Positions 33,201 to 43,770 of a stretch of DNA of 64,000 nt are shown here, in pieces. Numbering within the stretch: the stretch's first letter is position 1; every line of letters begins with the position of its first letter. Source of the stretch: Lycium barbarum (lineage: Eukaryota > Streptophyta > Magnoliopsida > Solanales > Solanaceae); contig NC_083339.1 of assembly GCF_019175385.1 (NCBI RefSeq), positions 47,602,074 to 47,666,073 on the forward strand, in the 5' to 3' direction. Below the pieces are notes generated by a model. The model did not search any database. It was not told the DNA's origin and saw only the letters and a list, made by a program, of their open reading frames with translations. A program made the position numbers and the translations under genes.

Positions 33201-34832
33201 TATATATATACCGTACCCATCCCTCTAGTGAGGGACTCAGTGAACAATGCAGTGAAACTGTGCACGAATACATATCCTGGCCCGGGACTCAGTGAAAGAC
33301 ATATTGAGGCATGCACGAGCAGAGTAGTGAGAAACTATATGCAATTTAAAAACATTTTCAAAGACTCAATAGAATAATCAACACGAATTACCATTTGAAA
33401 ATCAGGACAATAATCGTATCAAATACCTTTCGAATGTCACTCGGAACATATCAAACATCCCTTGAATGTCATCATAAGTATATCACAAAGCCTTAAGGAT
33501 CATAGCCATATGTCACTATAGTCACTAGTTATCATAGAGTTCCTAAGAATAGGAACGGATATATATCGACTATTAACCAACGTACAGAAAACTAAAGAGG
33601 GAGGCTCAATCACTTGAGAATTGTAACATCAAGAAGTGAATAAGAATCATAAATATCACTCAAAGCTTATGAATGGAATTACCCAAAAGTTCATATCATT
33701 CATCACTTAAATCTAAGACATGCCAAAAGAAAGAAGGGACAACTTCACATACCTGTTAGCGACTATTCGTAAAACCGTTCGCCTCGTCGCTCTTTAAGCC
33801 TATTTAATTTAAGAGTAATGTTATCGTTAGTAGGTATACTTTCTAGTTCACAAATCTATAGCCCATTGTTGTAGGACTTATCCTTTAGCTTACACAACCT
33901 CATTTAGGGTTTTCTATTAGTTAAGGGCTTAACGAAAATCGGGCAGCATTTCCCCTATATATCCGCCTAACCCGAATTTCTAATTGCCCTCCTGTCAACA
34001 CAGAAATACCAACAACAACGATATACACATAAAATTCTCACAATTCAGCCCATAACAATTCCAACAACCCAAAAACTTCTTTTAATCCATTTCAACCCAC
34101 AATTTCCTATAACATCGATTTCATGCATTTTCTTAATTCCAATTTCGTCCAATCCAATTATAATAATTCCATTACAATACTATTAACACAATTACATCAT
34201 AAAAAAAGAAAATCTTACCAAAATTTTCTCGGAGGAATTTCGACTCTTAATTGCTCAAATTTCGCAATTTCTTCTTCTCCAACTTAAAATCCAATGTTGC
34301 TATCACCCCTTTGAATTTGTACTACACTTGAAAATTAATCAAAACAAGGAACCAAATATTTTTTCCCCACAGACATGGCTGGCCGAGAGGTTGGCAGCCA
34401 TGGCAATGTTCTTGCTCCTTTTCCTTTTTATTTTTTTGCTAATTCAAATGAAATGTTGCCTTGATGATTTGTGAATCTTCTTGTTCACATATATACTTGT
34501 TCCTTGGTCCCCACATGTGCCCCCTAATGTGTCATCTAGTTGTGTTTTGTTTGTTTTTTCTTTTTTTTTTTTATTTCGGGTGGGGCCCACTTTTGTAATT
34601 AACTTTAATTAATTTAATTAATTACTAATTCTCACTTAATAATCTAATAACAATTAATTAACTCCTAACCTCCAATAATATTTTTACACTAAATAAAATT
34701 TATGATTAATTTATATTCTAATTTAAAATTGAAATTTAAAGGTTTCTATTTTGTGTCCGAAAATGACTCAGCCTTTAACTTGAGTCAACTTGCTTGCGAA
34801 TAATTTGACATATAAACATACGGGGTATAACA

Positions 34833-37678
34833 TCCTTCCCCCCTTTACAACATTCGTCTTCAAATGTTGAACTGATTCTGAAATGCCAATACTCTCTATT
34901 TTTGTTGCTTTTTGAGGTAGTTATTCCACGTCGTTGTCTTTGCTCTTTTCTTTACTTCATAGTTGGTTATCAGCTGTATTTCGAGCTGTTCTGCTGAAGT
35001 GTTACTGTCTCTCTTATCTGCATTCTGTTCAGTTGTACTATCGTCTTTTGATTCGAATTTGTACTCATGGTGCATGTAGTCATGACTCGACTCTTTTTTG
35101 TCCTATAGTTACTCTCTTAAGATACCGTTTCCTTCATCTTACCTCTCAATCTTTAAATAAGATTTTTATAACGCGTAGACGTCCTTGTCGGTTCATTAGA
35201 TTTTAATATCCCTGGAGTATTGCATGACTCTGGTAAACTGTGAACCATTGCAGGTTCTACGAGTAAAACGAAATTTCTCAGGGGGTAACATTTTTGTACT
35301 CCAATATCCTTGCTTTACTCCGCTGTGACATTGCATATTCTGGAATCCTCAGCATCATGTGTCGCTTTCTGACTTTCTTTTAAAGGTCTTTAACTATCAC
35401 TTGCTTTTACTTCTTGATCTCGATCTTTTAGGGTTGGCTATCAATTAGCGCTAGGGTTCCCTTATATTATAACTTCACTGTCACCCAGTAACCAGTAACC
35501 CGCTTGTTCCGATTGTCCCGGTTAAATCGTTTCGTAATTCCCTTTACTCTAACTGGCGATGCTTTAGGCGTATTACCTCGTGTCGTTTCTCTATTTTTGA
35601 CTCAAACTCTGATATTGCCCCTTTCTCCTACCACGCATCCTATTGCAATCTCTACACAAGTATGTGTAGGTGCTCAAGTTAGCCCGGAAAATACCTTAGC
35701 GTTGCCTCGCTAGTCTTTATGCAGACCCTATATTCGACTCTTATATCTTCCAATTGATATCAAGGCTCAACTATGGCTTTTGCTCTCAGTACTAATTATA
35801 TCTCCGTAGTTTTTCCTCAAACCATCTTATACCTTTCTTTGATGTATCCGAAATATCGCAACCACATTGTTGTTACTGAATTCTTACTCTTCTTATCAAG
35901 TACTCACTTGGCCTTGTTCTTAGTATACAAGTATTCATAGGTTGCATATCTATTCTTGTACAATTCGTTCAAAGTGCATCCAATCTTAGTCATAGTATTT
36001 CCTTCTCCTGGTTTATTCTGCTCTACATATTTTATTGTACTAAAACTCACTTGCTGTCTATTTCGCCATACTCTTTCCCCTTCCTCTATTCACCATTTGG
36101 GTTTCTTATATCCTACTATAGGAGAGATTCCCTATCCTTTCTCCTTTGCTACTTATGTGTCACAATATCATTAGCCCATAACCCCGTTGTTAACATCTTA
36201 ACTTCTAATCCAGTATAGCCTTGCTACCCCTTATAATATCCTTTAAGTTACTTGTTACCATTCTCTTATCGTATTCTTCCTTTTTATGAGCATCCACCTT
36301 CTTATGTCATATTATCCATGATCTTTACCAATAATTCTCTGCACTCTCTCAAATACCATCTTGGCTTCTATCCGTTTATTGTTGGCCTTCAAATCTCGCT
36401 AACTTGTTTCAGCAAGGGATCTCACTTAAAGTTTAAGTTTTCACATTAAATGTGTTATAGTGTCACTTGATTTCATCTTACACCTGCATTTCTCTCATCC
36501 GCTTCCCTCCTTTTTAGGTGTATTTATCTTATTATCTATTTATATCCCGCTCTATGCCTCCATTTCCAATTTTCAAATTCCTATGATCCTTCATCCATAC
36601 ATTTGGTATACTGTGCCATATCAATGTCTTCCTTTATACCATCTATAACTTAGATTACCCATGTACGAAACCTTAACACAATCACGAGGCGATGAGAACT
36701 CTCGATATCTAGTACAAAATCTTATCTGATGGTTGGTACTCGAGTAATGTAATTAATGTAGCAATTTGTCCGAAGACACATTCCCTTCATTCCAATCAGT
36801 AATTAGGTAGTGCTTATCGTCGTTTCAAATTCTCCATTCGGTAGCACTTATATTCTAATGATAAGTTTTTCAAGCTTTCTCATAACACTATCTTTATCCC
36901 AACGGATATCATCTGCTTCTTTTAATAAATTCACAATACATCCGTTGTTTCGCAAATCCGCAATCCTTGTCTTTTAAGGATTTCACCATTTTCGAGGTGA
37001 AGTAACATACACGTAGCATTCCTTTATGCCTCATACTCTTTCACCCTTGTTGTATACCTAACGCTAATTTCTAACTTACTCAAAATCATATCAAATTCAT
37101 CTTAATAGTGGTCTTGTCTTATCACCTTCTGGTCATCCTACACCTTAAGTTCGTAGCTATATGTTTCCCTTTTGTCTTATACTCATACTTAATTAATTAC
37201 GTCTGTCTTAAGTGCTTCCTTTAGCATTCCTTTCATTTCTCCAGTCTATGTCCATCTTTTATTCTGTGCACGAGGAATCTCATGTTACCCCTGTATCCTT
37301 CGGAAAACACTTCTTCTACATAACCCCTGTCTCATTTTCGAAACATATTATGTTCATCTCTATTTGTTCTTATCATCCCAGTCATTTCTGGCACTCCTTC
37401 TGTCTCGTTGCTCACCTTCCTTTAGGTTGGTCTTTCACAATTCTGTCGCTTATTTTACTCGTTTCCCAAGCTATACATGTCATAACACATCACTACACTG
37501 TAACCCCACTCGCTTTCCCTTGTCTTCCTATTTCTATCAACTCCTTCTCTTCCTGTGCTCGCTTTCACTATCGTTACCACTTGACTTTTATTCTAAACTT
37601 TCCCTATAGAACTTTGTAAGTCTTTCTTATTCGTTCTACATTTGCTTTTCCGTTTCACACTAATCACATCGTATTCTT
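34833..37678 (-). mobile_element. NA2 internal region, truncated
   Basis: The region starts with a polypurine tract (34833-34846, minus strand AAAGGGGGGAAGGA) and a CAACATTTGAAGACGAATGTTG block like that beside the NA1, T1 and T2 tracts. The rest is about 2.8 kb of pyrimidine-rich plus-strand sequence with only short frames and no gag-pol domain. It resembles NA1 in composition and plan but is strongly diverged in sequence. The PBS side and the 5' LTR are missing; sequence switches to a T1 LTR at about 37679. The part that would correspond to the 5S-derived segment of NA1 is beyond the break. Confidence 0.72.
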
Positions 37679-38566
37679 TATCTGCAGATGGTACTGATAA
37701 CCCTGATGCCTTGGTAGGGCCAAGTAGATATAACATTGAGCCTTGGTTGACCAAGTATGTATGAAACACCGAACCTCTATGGTCGGGTACGCTATGTATG
37801 CCTGTATATATATATATATATATATGTATATGTTATGTATATGACATCATTAAGAGTACGAATATGTTATGAATATGAGATGCACATGATCATGAGGGTA
37901 ACCAAGTACGAATATGGATGTATGTATACGGATACGCAATAGGAATGGAAAGTTATGGAAAGTAAGTAAGTGCCATGATGATGATATTATTATGTCCCGT
38001 CCTATGTTACTTCATATGTTGTATATTGTGCTTCTATATTGATATTGATCATGCTTTACATACTCAGTACATCGTTCGTACTGACGTCCTTTTGTTTGTG
38101 GACGCTGCGTCATGCCCGCAGGTGCACAGGGAGAAAGACTTGATCCATAGCAGCTTTCTCAGAGATTACATAGCAGAGCTCCATTTCATTCGGAGCTATA
38201 GCTTTTGGGTACTTATTCTTTTGGGTATATAGTTATGGGAATAGCGGGGTCCTGTCCCGCTCATGTGATATGTATACTCTTCTTAGAGGCTCGTAGACAT
38301 GTGTATGTGGGTAGATATGTTTGGCCTTGTTTTCCTATGTTTTGTATATCATTTTGTTGGCCTCGTCGGCCTTGTACATTTGATGTGGCATAGATGCCTA
38401 TGATGTTATCCAAGATGATTGTCGCCCAACGGGACTAATATGATTGATGACTAGAATGCATGACTTGATTTATGAATCGCCTAGATATTATGTGAATGTG
38501 TTTTAAGGGGTGCCCGGGTGAGGTAACACCGGGTGCTCGCCGCGGCACCCTAGTCGGGTCGTGACA
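37679..38566 (+). mobile_element. T1 copy b, 5' LTR, 3' part only
   Basis: It begins at ATCTGCAGATGGTAC and aligns with the 3' LTR from about 45324 on. It ends GGGTCGTGACA at 38566 and is followed by the PBS. The first 1.55 kb or so (all of U3) is missing at the NA2 junction, so no promoter region remains. AGTAC/GTACT is at 38066-38082 and the AGCGGGG/CCCGCT hairpin at 38243-38261. Confidence 0.9.
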
Positions 38567-38777
38567 AAAGTGGTATCAGAGCAGTTCAGTCCTAGGTTGT
38601 GTCTACGAGCCGTGTCTAGTAGAGTCTTGGCTATGGGTGTGTTGCGTGCCACACTTATAAACAGGAAGCTGCGGACATTTTAGGAATAAATGACCTTCTT
38701 TCTTCAAAAGAATCGTGCGATAGAGCTATGATGTAAGAAATTCTTGTTCCTTAATGGTGTGTTGTGTATTTCAGAGA
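38567..38777 (+). promoter_or_regulatory. T1 copy b primer-binding site and leader
   Basis: TGGTATCAGAGC at 38571-38582 fully matches the complement of the initiator tRNA-Met 3' end. The leader of about 200 bp runs to the gag ATG, with a possible splice acceptor TGTATTTCAG just before it. Confidence 0.9.
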
Positions 38778-40097
38778 ATGCCTGTAAAGAGAAAGGCTAT
38801 AGCGGCCCAAAAGGGCAAGACGGTGGCAGAAAAGCGGGCTGGAAAAGCACCGCCGCCGGTAGTAGAAGAAAATGAGGCCCAGAGTGCGGCTCAATCCCAG
38901 TCCTTCCCGACAGTGCCTGTTACTGAGGAGCGTGAGGGAGCTCCAGCTCCTCCCCCGGATGCTTCAGGCCAAGATGTCAAAGAGGCCATACAATTGCTTA
39001 CACAGTTGGTTGCTGCTCAGAGTCAGCGGCAAGGTACGAGGCAGGGTGACAGGGCTGTTAGTGCAAGGGCCCGTGATTTCATTACTTTAAACCCTGTGGA
39101 GTTCTTTGGGTCAAAGCCGGGGAAGGATCCTCAGGACTTCATTGATGGTATGTTGAGGACGCTCCGATTGATACACGCTTCAGACACCGAGTCGGTTGAG
39201 TTAGCGTCATGTAGATTGAGAGATGTCTCGGCCCAATGGTATACGGTTTGGATGGCTTCACAGGGAGCCAATGCACCTCCCCCTGTATGGCAAGAGTTTG
39301 TTGATTCTTTTCTCTGACACTATATGCCTCCGGAAGTTCGGCGAGCTAGGGCAGATAAATTCTTAAATTTGAGGCAGGGTAGCATGAGTGCTCTAGAGTA
39401 TAGTCTCCACTTCAATTCCTTGGCCAGGTATGCTTCGGCCATGGTAGCGGATATGGGTGATCGAGTGCACCGGTTTGTGAAAGGCCTAGGGCTACACTTG
39501 ATGGATAAATTTTTGACTGCGTCCCTTCAGGACGGTATAGATATTGCACGCATTCAGGCACATGCTCAGAACATAGAGGAAAGCTTGCAACAGCAAAGAA
39601 GTGAGCGTGAGCAAAATAGGGGCCATAGCAAGAGGGCAAGATCGTCGGGTTCGACGGGTGAGTATAGAGGTGGGCATAGGCAGTAGTTCCCTAGACATTC
39701 AGGCTATTCTATGACCAGTGCGCCTCCACGGTTTTCAGGCCAGAGATTTGATAGATCTACTCATTTAGGGCCGAGTCAGAGTTTCTCAGGGTCTCAGTTT
39801 AGAGGTGATTTGGGTCAGGCGAGGCCACCCGTACCACGATGTTCCCAGTGTGGGAAGTTGCATTGGGGTCAGTGCCAATCAGGTTCAGATGTTTGTTATT
39901 CATGTGGTCGGCCAGGACATATCATGCGTGATTGCCCCTTGGTTCATGTTAGAGGCGGGACCTAGCCATCAGGGTCGGTAGCCGAATCTTCAGTATCTGT
40001 ACTTCTTATTGGGCTAGGTTCACATGCGCCAACTGGCCATGGTAGAGGCAGAGGGAGAGCTCCCACTTCTAGCGGTCCTCAGCACCGTATTTATGCA
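38778..40097 (+). pseudogene. T1 copy b gag pseudogene
   Basis: The start MPVKRKAIAAQKGK is chosen by alignment with copy a and by position after the leader. It contains the gag core (FIDGMLRTLRLIHASD, CRLRDVSAQWYTVW, LNLRQGSMSALEYSLHF) and a coiled, Gln/Arg-rich stretch (about 39570-39640). There are two Cys-rich motifs: CSQCGKLHWGQC and the zinc knuckle CYSCGRPGHIMRDC (39894-39935). Stops are TGA at 39315-39317, where copy a has an Arg codon, TAG at 39684-39686 and TAG at 39963-39965. Copy a has CAG at the last two places. Confidence 0.93.
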
Positions 40098-43000
40098 TTG
40101 GCTGGACGCCAAGATCTTGAGTCTTCTCCTGACGTGGTCACAGGTATATTATCGGTATTCTCTCATGATGTATATTCTTTGATTGATCCGGGATCCACAT
40201 TGTCTTATGTTACTCCTTATATTGCGGGTCGACTGAAGGTCGAGCCGGAGTCGATCAAACCTTTTGAGGTGTCTACACCCGTTGGTGAATCGGTGATAGC
40301 TAGCCGAGTGTATAGAGATTGTATAGTTGTGATATGCGACCGCCGTACTATAGTTGACTTGCACGAACTAAAGATGGTAGATTTTGATGTTATTATGGGC
40401 ATGGATTGGTTGACTTCTTGTTATGCCAATGTTAATTGTAGAATCAAAATGGTTTGCTTCCAGTTTCTGGGAGAACCAGTTCTAGAATGGAAAGGGAATA
40501 CGACATCACCAAAGGGTAGGTTTATTTCCTACCTAAAGGCAAGAAAGATGATCACAAAAGGGTGCATTTATCACCTAGTGCGAGTTCAAGATGTAGAAGC
40601 TGAGTCTCCAACTCTTCAGTCAGTTCCCGTAGTGAATGAATTTCCGGATGTATTCCCGGAAGAGCTTCCAGGCCTTCCTCCCGAGCGGGAGATCAATTTT
40701 GCTATTGATGTGTTGCCAGACGCTAAGCCTATATCTATTCCTCCCTATAGAATGGCACCCGCAGAATTGAAAGAGTTGAAAGAGCAATTGGAAGACTTGC
40801 TCGAGAAAGCCTTCATTAGGACTAGTTCATCCCCGTGGGGAGCACCTGTATTGTTTTTCCGAAAGAAAGATGTCTCTTTGAGAATGTGTATTGATTATCG
40901 GCAATTGAATAAAGTAACGATTAAGAACAAATATCCCCTTCCGAGGATAGATGACTTATTTGATCAATTGCAAGGTGCCAAATGGTTTTCAAAGATCGAT
41001 TTGAGGTCCGGGTATCACCAAGTGAGAGTTAGGGAGAAAGATATCCCTAAGACAGCTTTCAGAACAAGATATGGCCATTTTGAGTTACGAGTAATGTTGT
41101 TTGGGCTAACTAATGTGCTGGCAGTATTTATGGATTTGATGAACAATGTATTCAGGCCTTTTATGGATCTATTCGTGATTGTATTCATCGATGATATCTT
41201 GGTGTATTCTAGATCCGAGGCTGAGCATGCGGATCATTTGCTTATTGTCCTCGGAGTTCTTCGAACTCGAGAGTTGTTTGCGAAATTTTCTAAATGTGAG
41301 TTTTGGTTGAACTCAGTATCATTTCTGGGCCATATTGTTGCAGTCGATGGTATTCGGGTAGATAGCCAAAAGATTGAGGCCGTGAAGACTTGGCCAAGTC
41401 CCACAACTCCTACGGAGGTTCGTAGCTTTCTAGGCTTAGCAGGTTATTACAGGAGATTCGTTGAGGGTTTTTCTTCTATTTCTGCACCACTCACAAAGCT
41501 GACCCAGAAATCAGCTATGTTTCAATGGACAGATGCTTGCCAACGTAGTTTCCAAGAGTTGAAAGACAGATTGACTTCTGCCCCAGTCTTGACACTTCCA
41601 GAGGGATTGGAAGGATATGTTGTTTATTGCGATGCTTCAGGCGACGGGCTAGGCTGTGTATTGATGCAAAATGGTAAGGTGATTGCGTATGCTTCAAGGC
41701 AATTACGGAAACATGAGCAGAATTATCCAACACGTGATTTAGAATTGGCGTCGGTGGTCCATGAATTAAAGATATGGAGATATTATTTATATGGTGTCCA
41801 TGTGGATATTTATACAGATCATAAGAGTCTCCAGTATATTTTCAAGCAGAAAGATTTAAATTTGCGGCAACGACGATGGTTGGAGTTCCTAAAAGATTAT
41901 GATGTTGATATCTTGTATCACCCCTGAAAGGCCAACGTTGTGGCTGATGCTCTTAGCCGCAGATCCATGGGAAGTCTATGTGAAGTGTGACAAGAGAAGA
42001 GAGAAATGACCCGTGAGCTCCAACAGCTAGCTAGCCTAGGAGTCCAAGTGATGGACTCAGGTAGCCGGGGGACCACTATTCAGAATTCAGCAGTTTCGTC
42101 GCTAGTAGTAGAAGTGAAGGAGCGACAATACGAGGATCCCATGCTAATGCAGTACAGAGATACACTCCCTCATAAAGAGGAGTCATCATTTGATGTTTCA
42201 AGAGATGGAGTCCTTCTATGTCGAGGCAGATTATGTGTTCCCGATGTGGCGGGGCTACGCCACCAAATATTGAGAGAAGCTTATTGTTCCCGTTATTTTG
42301 TCCACCCCGGAGCGACGAATATGTATCATGATCTCAAGTTTGTATATTGGTGGAATGGGATGAAGAGAGATGTCACGGAATTTGTGGCTCAATGTCCTAA
42401 TTGCCAACAAGTCAAAATCGAGCACCAAAAGCCGGGCGGATTGTTGCAAGCTATAGAAATCCCAACTTGGAAGTGGGAAGTGATTAACATGGATTTCATT
42501 ACAGGATTACCCCGTTCTCGACGTAAGTATGATTCCATATGGGTGATTGTTGATAGGCTCACAAAGTCAGCTCATTTCTTATCGGTCAGAACGACGTATG
42601 CGGCTGAGGATTATGCAAAACTGTATGTTAAAGAGATAGTAAGACTCCATGGTGTTCCAGTATCGATTATCTCAGACAGAGGAACTCAGTTTATAGCCAA
42701 ATTTTGAGAGTCTTTCCAAGCGGGTTTAGGGACCCAAGTGAGCCTTAGCACGGCATTCCATCCACAGACTGTTGGACAAGCCGAACGTACTTTTTAGACT
42801 CTTGAAGATATGTTACGGGCATGTATGATAGATTTTGGAGGTAGTTGGGATGATAATTTGCCACTCATTGAATTTGCTTACAATAATAGTTATCATTCTA
42901 GCATTCAAATGGCACCGTACGAGGCGTTATATGGGCGAAAATGTAGGTCCCCAATTGGGTGGTTTGAAATAGGAGAGGCTCAATTAATAGGGCCAGACTT

Positions 43001-43565
43001 GGTCCAGCAAGCCATAGAGAAAGTCAAGCTCATACAAGATCGGTTGCTAGCGGCTCAAAGTCGCCAAAAGTCCTATGCGGATAATCGTCGAAGGGACATA
43101 GAGTTCCAAATTAAAGATTGGGTATTCTTGAAAGTGTCGCCAATGAAGGGCGTTATGAGATTTGGCAGAAAGGGGAAGCTTAGTCCCCGGTATATAGGGC
43201 CTTATGAGATTGTGCGCAAAATAGGCAAAGTGGCCTATGAGTTAGATCTACTTCCAGATTTGGAGTCAGTCCATCCAGTTTTCCATGTCTCGATGCTTCG
43301 GAAATGTGTTGGAGATCCTACGAGGATCGTCCCAGTAAATGATGTTCAAGTGACAGAAAAGTTAGCTTGTGATTAAATACCTATTTTCATATTAGATAGG
43401 CAAGTACGGAGGCTTAGAAACAAAGAAGTGGCCTCAGTTAAGGTTTTGTGGAGAAATAACAATCGAGAGGAAATGACATGGGCAGCGGAAGAAAATATGC
43501 GATCCAAATACCCACATTTATTTCAGCCTTTGGACGAGGGCCAAGATGAAACGTCAAAATCGTAA
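40098..43565 (+). pseudogene. T1 copy b pol pseudogene (protease to chromodomain)
   Basis: A 609-codon frame (40098-41927) holds protease ([12 protein letters not shown], Asp at 40185), reverse transcriptase ([21 protein letters not shown] with FIDD at 41184-41195) and RNase H ([26 protein letters not shown]). Integrase follows, with its HHCC region (HQILREAYCSRYFVHPG to CPNCQQ) and core (INMDFITGLPRS, IISDRGTQF, GQAERT). The C-terminal part has LSPRYIGPYEI and HPVFHVSMLRKC. A chromodomain (ILDRQVRRLRNKEV...VLWRNNNREEMTW) at about 43380-43540 places it in the chromodomain group. Stops: TGA 41925-41927, TGA about 42705, TAG 42795-42797 and TAA about 43374. This is the most complete pol in the window. 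Confidence 0.94.
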
Positions 43566-43757
43566 GGTATGTATGATTTCCTTTTTATGCTTTTGGGTTG
43601 TGTGTGGCCAAATTTTAAATGCTATTGTGTTGTGGCCCTATGAGGCATCGATATTATGGGTTGTTGTGACAGGTTGGTAGTGCCATATTATAGGGGAAAC
43701 TCTGGCGAACTTTCTATAGAATTCCCGAGTGCTTTACATTAGAGGACGAATGTTCTT

Positions 43758-43770
43758 AAGGGGGGAAGAA
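43758..43770 (+). other. T1 copy b polypurine tract
   Basis: AAGGGGGGAAGAA lies immediately before the LTR start TGTTACACC, preceded by GAGGACGAATGTTC. It is the plus-strand primer site of the element. Confidence 0.9.

Larger units (their letters stand above)
32085..34832 (-). mobile_element. NA2 LTR (3' LTR), minus orientation
   Basis: The plus strand begins TGTCACGACCCAACC and ends GGGGTATAACA, that is TG...CA termini, and 34833 continues into a polypurine tract. Length is 2,748 bp, including a partial tandem duplication (32417-32830) and an 18-bp minisatellite (33071-33200). The conserved AGTAC/GTACT module is at about 32869-32890. The LTR at 17400-18975 is the same family in the other orientation. 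It interrupts T1 copy a; the base run GAAAT precedes it, but the partner target repeat is not present. Confidence 0.87.

Noticed and set aside
34934..37619. Series of short plus-strand frames in NA2
   Set aside because: They come from pyrimidine-rich sequence giving Leu/Ser/Phe-rich frames, antisense to the element, with no recognisable domain.
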